NCBI GenBank assembly: GCA_015063605.1
Contig: SVTV01000015.1
Coordinates: 1-64,000, forward strand
Reading direction: 5' to 3'
Source of the DNA: Oscillospiraceae bacterium
GTDB taxonomy: Bacteria; Bacillota; Clostridia; Oscillospirales; SIG627
Length of the DNA: 64,000 bases
The stretch's first letter is position 1. Every line of letters starts with the position of its first letter. Shown one piece after another: positions 43,077-51,536 of the stretch. A program made the translations under genes and the position numbers. The notes under the pieces are model-generated. The model saw only the letters and a list, made by a program, of their open reading frames with translations, searched no databases and was not told where the DNA came from.

Positions 43077-44354
43077 ATGAAAACAATATCATTCCCATAC
43101 GGACATGAAATAATAACTCATGATTTTGAAGAAAAAGAGCTTTTGGCGGTTCTTGAATCGTCAATTAACCAATATGACCCTAAAGCCTCCCGGGAGGAGC
43201 TTATATATAATGCCATGAACTCGCCCATCGGTTCGGAAAGATTATCTGTATTGGCGCAAAACAAAAAGAATATCGTTATAATCGCAAGCGACCACACCCG
43301 TCCCGTACCGAGCAAATATATCATTCCTCCGATGCTTAAGGAAATAAGAAGCACTTCTCCCGATGCCAACGTTACTATCCTTATTGCAACGGGATGCCAC
43401 CGCGGGACAACAAAGGAAGAGCTTGTCGGCAAGTTCGGAAAAGAAATAGTCGAAAATGAGAAAATCGTTGTACATAATTGCGACGACAGAGATATGCTCG
43501 TCAATATCGGAAAGCTTCCTTCGGGCGGTGATTGTGAGATCAATAAGTTGGCTTTTGAAGCCGATCTTCTTATATCCGAAGGTTTTATAGAGCCTCACTT
43601 TTTCGCCGGATTTTCGGGCGGAAGAAAGAGCGTGCTTCCCGGTATATGCGGAAGGGCCACGGTTCTTGCTAACCATTGCTCGGAATTTATAGCAAACGAA
43701 AAAGCACGCACGGGAAATCTCGACGGCAATCCCATTCATGAGGATATGCTTTGGGCAGCCAAAAAAGCGGGACTTCGCTATGTTGTCAACGTTGTGCTTA
43801 ATGATAAGAAAGAGATCATTTATGCTGCCGCAGGAGACAGCATCGAAGCACACAAGGCAGGAACCGAATTCTTATCCTCCCTTTGCGCCGTTAAGGCACA
43901 TCCCGCCGATGTCGTCATTACAACAAACGGAGGTTATCCTCTCGATCAGAATGTATATCAGTCTGTCAAGGGAATGACGGCAGGAGAAGCAACCGTTAAA
44001 AAAGGCGGAGTAATAATAATGCTTTCAAATTCAAGAGACGGAATAGGCGGAGAGCATTTTTATGACCAGCTTGCTTCTGAAAACGATATCGGAAAGACCA
44101 TGGATCTTTTCTTATCGAGGGAAAGAAACGAAACCGTTCCCGATCAATGGCAGACGCAGATACTGTTAAGAGTATTGATGCACTCACACGTGATTTACAT
44201 ATCTTCCGTTGAAGATGAAAAAGTGAGAAAAATGCACATGATACCCGCTCACTCTATCAATGAAGCAATAGATAAAGCTAAAGCTATCTTAGGAAAGAAT
44301 GATATAACCGTTACAGCAATTCCCGATGGCGTATCCGTGATCGTTGAACAGTAA
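43077..44354 (+). CDS. larA: LarA-type nickel-pincer hydroxyacid racemase/epimerase
   Basis: 425 residues, full length for the lactate racemase LarA family. ASDHTRPVPSKYI holds the Asp/Arg substrate residues, ATGCHRGTTKEEL the first His region, and EPHFFAGFSGGRKSVLPG (near 173-190) the pincer-cofactor His and Lys. Late GGYPLDQNVYQSVKGM matches the C-terminal domain. The enzyme needs the nickel-pincer cofactor made by LarB/LarC/LarE, none of which is in this window. Family members act on lactate, malate, gluconate or other hydroxyacids; the AraC and sugar-type neighbours suggest a sugar acid. AAAGGAATAAGG precedes the ATG. Confidence 0.88.
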   Translation: MKTISFPYGHEIITHDFEEKELLAVLESSINQYDPKASREELIYNAMNSPIGSERLSVLAQNKKNIVIIASDHTRPVPSKYIIPPMLKEIRSTSPDANVTILIATGCHRGTTKEELVGKFGKEIVENEKIVVHNCDDRDMLVNIGKLPSGGDCEINKLAFEADLLISEGFIEPHFFAGFSGGRKSVLPGICGRATVLANHCSEFIANEKARTGNLDGNPIHEDMLWAAKKAGLRYVVNVVLNDKKEIIYAAAGDSIEAHKAGTEFLSSLCAVKAHPADVVITTNGGYPLDQNVYQSVKGMTAGEATVKKGGVIIMLSNSRDGIGGEHFYDQLASENDIGKTMDLFLSRERNETVPDQWQTQILLRVLMHSHVIYISSVEDEKVRKMHMIPAHSINEAIDKAKAILGKNDITVTAIPDGVSVIVEQ

Positions 44355-44412
44355 CAACGCTATTCATATAAGCAATTAATCTGAAACAAAATAACAGACA
44401 AAGGATAAAAAT

Positions 44413-45231
44413 ATGCTCCCCACAATGAAAATTGGTGACATTGACGTCACAAGACTTATAGTAGGAACAAATCCCTTTACGGGCAAATCACATCTTGATA
44501 AAAAGACAGATGATGATATGAAATCATATTTCAGCGAAGAAAAAATCTTTGAGATGCTCAAAAAATGCGAGGATGCGGGAATAAACTCCGTTCAATCGAG
44601 AGGAAGTATGCCCGTTATGGGTATTCTTTCAAAATACAGAGCTTCGGGCGGAAAGCTTCTTTGGCTTGCTCAGACGGGAAAGAGCTATTCGACCTTCGAT
44701 GAAGAGCTTGACGAATTAATGAAGCACTCTCCTGCCGCAGTATGCATTCACGGTGAGCTTGCTGACGATCTGTATATGGCAGGCGAAATAGATAAGCTCG
44801 GAGGTCTTCTTGAAAAGATACGCAGAAAGAATATCCCTTGCGGAATATGTGCCCATTTTCCCGAGGTATTGGCTTATTCCGAGGAAAAGGGGCTTTCTCC
44901 GGATTATTATATGGCTTCACTTTATAATCTTTCTCAGCCCGACCGTTCTCATGATGTTGATCCGGTAGGTGAAAGATTCGAGGTCAGCGATATACCCAAG
45001 ATGTATAAGGTCATAAGGGAATTGTCAGCTCCCACAGTAGCATTGAAGATCCTGGGTGCAGGAAGAAGATGCACAGATCAGAATGAAGTCAGAAATGCAT
45101 TTATCGAGGCTTTTTCATCCATGAAGCCGGGTGACGGAGTACTCGTCGGAATGTTTGATAAATACGATGACCAGCCTATGCTGAATGCAAGATATACCAA
45201 AGAAGCGATACGGATAGCAGAAGGAAAATAA
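44413..45231 (+). CDS. TIM-barrel protein of uncertain function (aldo/keto-reductase-like)
   Basis: 272 residues. MKIGDIDVTRLIVGTNPFTG resembles the first strand and GTNPF loop of aldo/keto-reductase-related proteins. VCIHGELADDLYMAGEIDKL and TVALKILGAGRRCTDQNEVR fit barrel strands, but the D-Y-K-H tetrad is not evident, so redox function is doubtful. It is in a tight plus-strand series after larA and before a HAD hydrolase and may be an aldolase or isomerase of the same pathway. Confidence 0.6.
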   Translation: MLPTMKIGDIDVTRLIVGTNPFTGKSHLDKKTDDDMKSYFSEEKIFEMLKKCEDAGINSVQSRGSMPVMGILSKYRASGGKLLWLAQTGKSYSTFDEELDELMKHSPAAVCIHGELADDLYMAGEIDKLGGLLEKIRRKNIPCGICAHFPEVLAYSEEKGLSPDYYMASLYNLSQPDRSHDVDPVGERFEVSDIPKMYKVIRELSAPTVALKILGAGRRCTDQNEVRNAFIEAFSSMKPGDGVLVGMFDKYDDQPMLNARYTKEAIRIAEGK

Positions 45232-45243
45232 AACGAAATAACA

Positions 45244-46071
45244 ATGAAAAGATTTGAAGGAATACTTTTTATATCGGATCTTGACGGCACTCTTATGAAC
45301 AGCGAGCATAAGCTTTCCGCCGAGAACTCCATGGCAATAGAATATTTTAAAGAAAACGGCGGATTGTTTACATTTGTAACGGGAAGAATGCCATGCACAT
45401 CAGCTTCGATCTGCGAAGCGGTTCGTCCCAATGCTCCATTCGGATGCATTAACGGAGGCGGTATTTTCGATCATATTAAAAACGAATATTTATGGACGCT
45501 TCCTCTTTCACACGATGTTATCGAGCTTGTTGAATTTGCCGATAATTCAATTAATGATCTCGGAATACAGGTCAACACATTTGAAAATATATATTTCTGC
45601 AAAGAAAATACTCAAATGGAAATATTCAGAAGGATCACGGGATTACCGAATCTTACAGCGGATTACAAAAAGATAAACGAGCCTATCGCAAAGATCCTTT
45701 TCGGTGACTCCGATCCGGAAGTGATAACACATCTTGCGAAAATTCTGACAGAACATCCGAAGGCTTATATGTATGATTTTATACGCTCTGAGCCGAACTT
45801 ATACGAAATACTTCCCAAAGGAAGCGGAAAAGGCAATCTTATTCCCAAGCTTGCCGAGATCGTCGGTGTAAGCATGGACAATACTATCGCTGTCGGGGAT
45901 TATTATAATGATATATCGATGCTTAAGGCTGCGAGGATAGGTATAGCTGTGGCTAACGCATGCGACGAAGCAAAGGAAGCTGCGGACTTTGTAACGGTAA
46001 GCAACGATGAGCACGCAATAGCGCAAATCATCTCTGATATCGACTCCGGAAGGATATATTTTGACAAATAA
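45244..46071 (+). CDS. HAD-superfamily hydrolase, Cof/YidA type
   Basis: 275 residues. DLDGTLMNSEHKLS is HAD motif I, TGRMPCTSASICEAV the Cof-type motif II region, FIRSEPNLYEILPKGSGKGN contains the Lys of motif III, and VAVGDYYNDISMLKAAR is motif IV. A class IIB cap lies between. Likely removes phosphate from a sugar phosphate. It follows the TIM-barrel gene by 12 bases. Confidence 0.93.
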   Translation: MKRFEGILFISDLDGTLMNSEHKLSAENSMAIEYFKENGGLFTFVTGRMPCTSASICEAVRPNAPFGCINGGGIFDHIKNEYLWTLPLSHDVIELVEFADNSINDLGIQVNTFENIYFCKENTQMEIFRRITGLPNLTADYKKINEPIAKILFGDSDPEVITHLAKILTEHPKAYMYDFIRSEPNLYEILPKGSGKGNLIPKLAEIVGVSMDNTIAVGDYYNDISMLKAARIGIAVANACDEAKEAADFVTVSNDEHAIAQIISDIDSGRIYFDK

Positions 46072-46080
46072 GGTAAAACA

Positions 46081-46644
46081 ATGAAGCTATATATGATAAG
46101 ACACGGAGAAAGCGAAACGAACAAAAGCGGTTGTTACACGGGATGGGCGCAGGTATCATTAACTGAAAAAGGATTTTCTGATGCAAAAAAGGTAAAGTCA
46201 ATCCTTGAAGGGATCGCATTTGACAAGATATATTCAAGCGATCTTATACGAGCTATACAGACACTTGAAACGGCACTTCCCGGTGCAGTATACGAAACCA
46301 CACCTCTCATTCGCGAGATCAATGTCGGAGAGCTTGAAAGACAGCCCGGTTACCTTCTCACAGATGAAATGAGGGAGCTTGTCGCACACCGCGGATTTGT
46401 TGATTACAAAGGCGAGAACCGTGAGGAATTCAACGGAAGAGTAAAAGAATTCATGAAAATGCTTGAAAACTCGGGATATGATAATGTAGCGGCTTTTTCT
46501 CATGCGGGTGTTCTCAGAAGAACACTTGACGAGGTAGTCGGTATGATACTTCCGAGATCCAAAATAAAATGCTCCAATTGCACGGTTGCGGTATTTGAGT
46601 TCGCAAAGGACAACTGGAGACTTGAAAGCTGGATAAATATATAA
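46081..46644 (+). CDS. Histidine phosphatase / phosphoglycerate mutase-like
   Basis: 187 residues. IRHGESETN is the catalytic RHG motif, YTGWAQVSLTEKG and SSDLIRAIQTLE are typical, and SHAGVLRR carries the second His. Small members of this family are broad phosphatases (for example of alpha-ribazole phosphate or sugar phosphates) rather than glycolytic mutases. Last gene of the plus-strand cluster, eight bases after the HAD gene. Confidence 0.9.
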   Translation: MKLYMIRHGESETNKSGCYTGWAQVSLTEKGFSDAKKVKSILEGIAFDKIYSSDLIRAIQTLETALPGAVYETTPLIREINVGELERQPGYLLTDEMRELVAHRGFVDYKGENREEFNGRVKEFMKMLENSGYDNVAAFSHAGVLRRTLDEVVGMILPRSKIKCSNCTVAVFEFAKDNWRLESWINI

Positions 46645-46652
46645 TTATAAGA

Positions 46653-47270
46653 TCATTGATGTTCATCGAAAGCCAAAACGGATATCTTAACCGTTTTGGT
46701 TTTCTCTTCTTTTAAGTTCACTCCCCATACGATACGCGTATCCGGGTGACAGATCGATGAAACGGTAGATGAGATCGTATCCACCTCCATGAATGTGACA
46801 TCATTTGATGCCTCGATCAAAAGTATCACGGAATCTGCATTGATACTGCTTCGGGCAATCATTTGTGCGGCAACTGCACAGCAGTCATCACCTGTAGCAA
46901 AGGCTTTATAGATCTTTACTACTCCTCCGTTTGCATTGCTTAAATGCACATCGGAAAAGTCAATATTAACGAATCCTTCACAATTAAGCATTGACGCAAT
47001 AGCCTCGTAAATATCGGCAAGATCATTTGGTTCGCAGGATATGACAGTTACTACACCTTCGGATCCTATATGAAGCTTACTGTTATTCACATCGCAAAGT
47101 ATCGGTATACAGCTTTCCTGAGCTTTCGTTGGATTAAGCTCCGACTCTTTCTGTTCATCCGAAAGCCCTTCATCGATATCATCATAATAAAGATCATCAT
47201 CCAAGCCTTCGGTGGTTTCTATCATTTTTCTGATCTTATCCATAAGACCTGTCTTTTTTTCGTCGTTCAT
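46653..47270 (-). CDS. Stand-alone FtsZ C-terminal-domain protein
   Basis: 205 residues. From ~90 to the end it follows the C-terminal domain of FtsZ: GFVNIDFSDVH (100-109) is the T7 synergy loop with both Asp residues kept (D104, D107); AFATGDDCCAVAAQMIARSS corresponds to the GEDRAxxAAExAISSPLL segment; and SVILLIEASNDVTFMEVDTI, RIVWGVNLKEEKTKTVKISV match the remaining strands. No GTP-binding Rossmann domain (no GGGTGTG) precedes it; instead ~55 acidic residues and a short region. It may cap or regulate FtsZ filaments. It overlaps the upstream PHP gene by ATGA, so they are coupled. Confidence 0.78.
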   Translation of the reverse strand: MNDEKKTGLMDKIRKMIETTEGLDDDLYYDDIDEGLSDEQKESELNPTKAQESCIPILCDVNNSKLHIGSEGVVTVISCEPNDLADIYEAIASMLNCEGFVNIDFSDVHLSNANGGVVKIYKAFATGDDCCAVAAQMIARSSINADSVILLIEASNDVTFMEVDTISSTVSSICHPDTRIVWGVNLKEEKTKTVKISVLAFDEHQ

Positions 47271-48049
47271 ATTATGAATTTATCCTCTTCTTTAAGATCG
47301 AGAAGCGTAATTATATTCTCGAAATTTTCCTTTGCCCTGTCAAAACCTGCCGGGCTGTGGGCGTCGCTACCGAAATAGAACTTACATCCCTCTTCCTTGG
47401 CAATTTTATACGGAAGAAGCTCAATCTCGGCTTCTGCCTCGGAAAGCCTGAGTGAATTGAAATTCAATTCTATGCCTATCCCTTTATCCGCCGCCTTACA
47501 GAAAAGGCGGTGATATTCATTTTCGGGGATACATTTCAAAACATCAAGATAATGCTCACGATAGATCAAGGGACAAGTAAGGTGAGCAACTCCTACCTTA
47601 TGGAAAGGCAGATCCATATCAAGCACCGCATCAAAGCGGTCGCTCCAAAGCTTCGCTCTTTCCTCTGCATTTTCGTCTCCCTTGACCGTGAATCCTCCCA
47701 TATGCATATGAGTGGTGGGAATAATAATAAAGTCCACCTTTTCCATCACTTCACGTGATATGCCCAAGGTAAGATCACGGGAAAGATCGGTCTCGCATCC
47801 AAATAAGAAGCGTATGCCGTCCTTTTTCGGCAGAGGAAGTGAAGCGGAAATGTGCTCAAAGGTCTGAGGCGAGTACCATTTCGAAGCGCCTTCGACACGG
47901 CTGTCCCACATATGGTCGGTGAGACAAACAGTTTTTAATCCGTTGTTTTCGGCATATTTTAAAATATTCTCCGGTGTCTGCTCTTCGCATCTCGAACAGC
48001 TTGAAAGAAATGAGTGTATGTGAAGATCGTTGTCGGCTATGTAACGCAT
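47267..48049 (-). CDS. PHP-domain phosphoesterase (histidinol-phosphatase-like)
   Basis: 260 residues. DNDLHIHSFLSSC holds the HxH metal pair, CLTDHMWD the next His, CETDLSRD a metal Glu, PTTHMHMGGF and FGSDAHSPAGFD the last ligands, so the trinuclear site looks complete. Such proteins hydrolyse small phosphomonoesters; a histidine-biosynthetic role is not supported by neighbours. Its stop overlaps the FtsZ-domain gene. Confidence 0.87.
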   Translation of the reverse strand: MRYIADNDLHIHSFLSSCSRCEEQTPENILKYAENNGLKTVCLTDHMWDSRVEGASKWYSPQTFEHISASLPLPKKDGIRFLFGCETDLSRDLTLGISREVMEKVDFIIIPTTHMHMGGFTVKGDENAEERAKLWSDRFDAVLDMDLPFHKVGVAHLTCPLIYREHYLDVLKCIPENEYHRLFCKAADKGIGIELNFNSLRLSEAEAEIELLPYKIAKEEGCKFYFGSDAHSPAGFDRAKENFENIITLLDLKEEDKFII

Positions 48050-48089
48050 TTTTAATATTCCTTTTTATTTTCTTTCCTTATAAAAGTTT

Positions 48090-48704
48090 TTATTTATTCT
48101 GAAACCATACATTAATGTATGAAACTATCGGATCTATAAGATCTTTAATCTCCTTGCCGGTAGTGTTGATACAGAGGTTGAAAGCTTCGCTTTCTCCCCA
48201 TCTTATATCCGTGAACTGCGAGCGGTAAGCCGATCTTTCACGGTCTATCTTCTTTATCATTTTAAGCATTTCGCCCTCGGATAGATTTTCACCTTCCTTG
48301 GAATGTGCCATGCATCTCTGTACTCTTGCATCCATATCGGCATAAACGTATATTCTGAAGGGGTTCATATCCTTGAGGATAACATCCGCACCTCTGCCGA
48401 CGATCATGCAGTCCTCCTTTTCCGCAAGCTTCTTCAATATATCATTTTGCGCCGCAGCGACCTTCATGGGTTGTTCCATAACGGGATTCCATGTAAAATG
48501 TCTGCCGATAGTAGCGGGATAAAAAGCCTGTATAGCCTTTTCGGATATTCTTGCAACGTAATCCTTATCAAGGCCCTGCTCCTCGGCTATCATATCTATG
48601 ATCTGATGATCGTAGCAAGGTATACCCAAAGCTTCGGAAAGTCTCTTTCCGAGCTCACGTCCGCCGCTGCCGAATTGACGGCTCAATGTAATTATCTTTT
48701 TCAT
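48090..48704 (-). CDS. Cytidylate-kinase-like family protein
   Basis: 204 residues. TLSRQFGSGGRELGKRLSEAL is the family's P-loop start; IVGRGADVILKDMNPFRIYVYAD and RVQRCMAHSKEGENLS fit the lid/NMP region. Related to but distinct from true cytidylate kinase. Substrate not known. Good GAAAGGAATAAG upstream of the ATG. Lies between the WbsX-like and PHP genes on the same strand. Confidence 0.85.
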   Translation of the reverse strand: MKKIITLSRQFGSGGRELGKRLSEALGIPCYDHQIIDMIAEEQGLDKDYVARISEKAIQAFYPATIGRHFTWNPVMEQPMKVAAAQNDILKKLAEKEDCMIVGRGADVILKDMNPFRIYVYADMDARVQRCMAHSKEGENLSEGEMLKMIKKIDRERSAYRSQFTDIRWGESEAFNLCINTTGKEIKDLIDPIVSYINVWFQNK

Positions 48705-48740
48705 AGTCTTATTCCTTTCTTGATTCTGTATCGATATCTG

Positions 48741-49859
48741 TCATTTTCCCTTAAATACTCTTTTTACCGCTTCCAGATAACCGTATCCGTATTTCGTGTC
48801 GGGCTGAAGGTAGCTTGTTTCGGTCCATTCATTCCAGCTGTTCAAGGTTACAAGTCTGTGAAGCTCAGGGTGCTGATCGAGATAGTCTGATGCAAGCCTC
48901 AAACCATTTTCGAAATTCTCGGGAGTGTTGTTTTTGCAAACATGATCTATGAAGGATCTGAATCTTGGATTATTGTCCCATCCAACGGAAACATGGGGGT
49001 AATACGGTATATTATAGTTTTCATTAATAAGCTTATACTGAGCCTTCACATCCTCAAGGACTTCAAGATAGTCCCTGTTCATCGAAGTAAAGTGGACAAA
49101 TTGATAATGTGTCATACTGTCAAAGCAAAGTGCATTGAATTCATCTCTTGAAAGACCTATACCCTTATCAACTCCGCTGAGGTTATTTCCGTTGCTGTTC
49201 CAAGCGGCAACCTGAAGATGAAGTCCCGGGAAGCCTGCCTTTACTACCTCATTTCTAAAATAATCAAGAGCACGCTTTGTTTCTTCGATACCGCCCAAGC
49301 CCTCCGTCAGATTGACAAGCTCATATATCATAAATACGGGACAGCCGTTTATTTTATAATAGCAAGGATGAGAAAAGTACTTCTCAATTACCCTTTTAAC
49401 GATAATTTCAAACTGCTTTCTGTCCTGTGCACCCTTCCAGATAACAACATCGCCGCAAGTGTCGGAAAGCTCCTTATTCCAGAGATGATTTGCATCGTGA
49501 TTCGCCCACATAAGATAAAATTTCATCTTATGATTGTTCTGTGCCTTCAAAAAGCCGTTATCAAGGCAATGCTCAAGAAAAGGTCTTGTGTCATACCAAT
49601 ACCAATCATATATGAAGACATTTATTCCGTGATCTGTTGCCGCATCTATCTGCATCTGCATTACATAAGGATCAGCTTCATTGACAAATCCCCACAAGGG
49701 CTTGGCAGGTTCGGGATATATTCCGTAGGGGGATATCTTGGGTACACTGTTTTTCACAGACTGCCATTCTCCCATTCCCTCTTTCCAGAACATCCTCGAA
49801 CGTTTTTCGTCTCCTGTATAAGCGGGCCATACGTATGCCGCTACATCGGTTTTCAGCAT
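48741..49859 (-). CDS. WbsX-like (GH99-related) protein
   Basis: 372 residues. YVWPAYTGDEKRSRMFWKEG, MQIDAATDHGINVFIYDWYW, GCPVFMIYELVNL and LNSWNEWTETSYLQPD are signatures of the WbsX/GH99-like family, often annotated glycosyltransferase WbsX in O-antigen clusters and related to endo-mannosidases. The final NEWTE holds probable catalytic acidic residues. No signal peptide. First gene of the minus-strand series down to the FtsZ-domain gene, although linkage by function is not evident. Confidence 0.85.
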   Translation of the reverse strand: MLKTDVAAYVWPAYTGDEKRSRMFWKEGMGEWQSVKNSVPKISPYGIYPEPAKPLWGFVNEADPYVMQMQIDAATDHGINVFIYDWYWYDTRPFLEHCLDNGFLKAQNNHKMKFYLMWANHDANHLWNKELSDTCGDVVIWKGAQDRKQFEIIVKRVIEKYFSHPCYYKINGCPVFMIYELVNLTEGLGGIEETKRALDYFRNEVVKAGFPGLHLQVAAWNSNGNNLSGVDKGIGLSRDEFNALCFDSMTHYQFVHFTSMNRDYLEVLEDVKAQYKLINENYNIPYYPHVSVGWDNNPRFRSFIDHVCKNNTPENFENGLRLASDYLDQHPELHRLVTLNSWNEWTETSYLQPDTKYGYGYLEAVKRVFKGK

Positions 49860-50044
49860 TTTAACATTTCACCTTCTTATTCTCTCGCATGCTTTATATA
49901 ATAATACCATATTTTTAACGATTTGACAATAGTGGATTTTGTCGAAGAGGCAAAAACATTGTTTTTTTGTATTATTTCTGCCTGTTTGTAAATACTAAAT
50001 GTAAATCACGGCACGGTTCGAAAGCATTTTTTATAGGAGGATAT

Positions 50045-50764
50045 ATGGGAAGATACAGAGAAAAAGAGGTTCAATCAGGTGAAGAATTTGAAGAGTCAGC
50101 GGATGACCTTAGAAAAACGGAAGATGACAACAGCTCCGGATCTGTTATCACAGGAGGTGATGGTGATCTTACAATTTGTACGCTCATGATCGCAGGACAT
50201 GTTGAAGGTCATTCTGCGGTATCACAACCATTGAAATCGGTAAAGTATGAGCATATACTCCCTCAGCTTGTTTCGGTTGAACAGGATAATAATATCAAAG
50301 GTCTTCTCGTCTTATTGAATACAGTTGGCGGAGATGTGGAGGCAGGGCTTGCCATTGCGGAATTGATATCCTCCATGAGAAAGCCCGTAGTGTCTATGAT
50401 ATTCGGTGGATGTCATTCTATCGGAATTCCCATGGCGGTAGCAGCTGATACCTCATTCATTGCCGAATCCGCTACAATGACACTCCATCCTGTAAGGATA
50501 AACGGTCTTGTGATAGGTGCGTCACAGACATTTCTTCATTTTAAACGGATGCAGGACAGGATATCGGATTTTATTGTAAAGAACTCGAAGATAGAAAAAG
50601 ATATTCTTGAAAAAATGATCTACGCAAGCGATCTGATGGCGGGAGATGTGGGAACGATTATAAGCGGAAAGAAAGCCGTTGAAGCAGGGCTCATTGACAA
50701 ATTGGGCGGTCTTGCCGATGCTCTCGACGAGCTGAGGGCTTTAAGCAGTATTCAAAAGACTTAA
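50045..50764 (+). CDS. tepA: TepA-type ClpP-like protease (translocation-enhancing)
   Basis: About 239 residues. A polar acidic N terminus (~1-40) is followed by a ClpP/crotonase fold: TVGGDVEAGLAIAELISSM, GGCHSIGIPMAVAAD with the probable nucleophile Ser near 124, and TLHPVRINGL with the His near 147. This is the Clostridia/Bacillus YmfB/TepA family, a cytoplasmic ClpP paralogue linked to export and sporulation. GGAGGATAT precedes ATG 50045, which I prefer to an upstream in-frame ATG. Single gene with its own terminator. Confidence 0.9.
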   Translation: MGRYREKEVQSGEEFEESADDLRKTEDDNSSGSVITGGDGDLTICTLMIAGHVEGHSAVSQPLKSVKYEHILPQLVSVEQDNNIKGLLVLLNTVGGDVEAGLAIAELISSMRKPVVSMIFGGCHSIGIPMAVAADTSFIAESATMTLHPVRINGLVIGASQTFLHFKRMQDRISDFIVKNSKIEKDILEKMIYASDLMAGDVGTIISGKKAVEAGLIDKLGGLADALDELRALSSIQKT

Positions 50765-50766
50765 AA

Positions 50767-50800
50767 AGGCACCTCGGTAATGCGAGATGCCTGAATTTTC
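50767..50800. terminator. Terminator after tepA
   Basis: AGGCACCTCG pairs with CGAGATGCCT around six bases (one mismatch), then GAATTTTC. It separates two convergent genes. Confidence 0.7.
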
Positions 50801-51535
50801 TCAGTCGTCATATGAAGCATAGAACTTATTTATCTTCATTGCCTCTTCCTCGAAGCCTTCGGGAACGAATATGGGAATATATAATCTTCTTCCGGGGCTG
50901 AGAAGCTTATTTTTATAAGATATTATCAAAAGCCTGTTCTTTTCATTGTACTTTGAAGAAATGCTTGAAATACCCACATCACAGAATGAGTGATACAAGC
51001 CGTTGGCAAATACTCCGTATTCACCGAATATGCATATTCCTCTGCTTGATGCAATGCGTGAGCGCCTTACGGCGTGAAGAGATACGCAAAGAATAACTAT
51101 CAATGCACCGCATGCAAACATTGTTATAAACATTGCAAGGCTTTTTGAAATTATACCGAAAACACCCCCGAAAAGCACCATAAAGAAGAAAAATACGAGA
51201 GATGCAAAAACATCGTCATTTGTCATTTTCTTAAGCTCCAATCCGGAAGATGCGACCGCAGCTTTTCTTGAAAGATACCATACAGACAATCTTTCCTCCG
51301 GTAAAGACAGTATATCGTTAAGATCCTTGGCGCGTCTCACCGTAAGGAAGGCAACAAGTCCGCAGACGAGCGCGGCGATCAACGAGAGAAAGGCATAACC
51401 GATTATCCCATTGTTAAACAAAAGGACAGAAGCTGCTATAAATGCGATAACAGACGCGCATCCTATTACAGACATGGGTATAAGATAATTCTTGACAGCC
51501 TTAATTTTATTGGTTTTCACCGTATCCTTTTCCAT
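50801..51535 (-). CDS. Uncharacterised multi-pass membrane protein
   Basis: About 244 residues. Four hydrophobic segments, two near the N terminus (LIPMSVIGCASVIAFIAASV, IIGYAFLSLIAALVCGLVAF) and two near the middle (VFFFFMVLFGGVFGIIS, AMFITMFACGALIVILCVSL), precede a cytosolic domain with strand-like IFGEYGVFANGLYHSF and IPIFVPEGFEEEA, like the PH-like folds of YcxB-type proteins. Starts just after the flippase stop; a TTG at 51547 overlapping that gene is the alternative. Function unknown. Confidence 0.65.
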   Translation of the reverse strand: MEKDTVKTNKIKAVKNYLIPMSVIGCASVIAFIAASVLLFNNGIIGYAFLSLIAALVCGLVAFLTVRRAKDLNDILSLPEERLSVWYLSRKAAVASSGLELKKMTNDDVFASLVFFFFMVLFGGVFGIISKSLAMFITMFACGALIVILCVSLHAVRRSRIASSRGICIFGEYGVFANGLYHSFCDVGISSISSKYNEKNRLLIISYKNKLLSPGRRLYIPIFVPEGFEEEAMKINKFYASYDD

Positions 51536-51536
51536 C

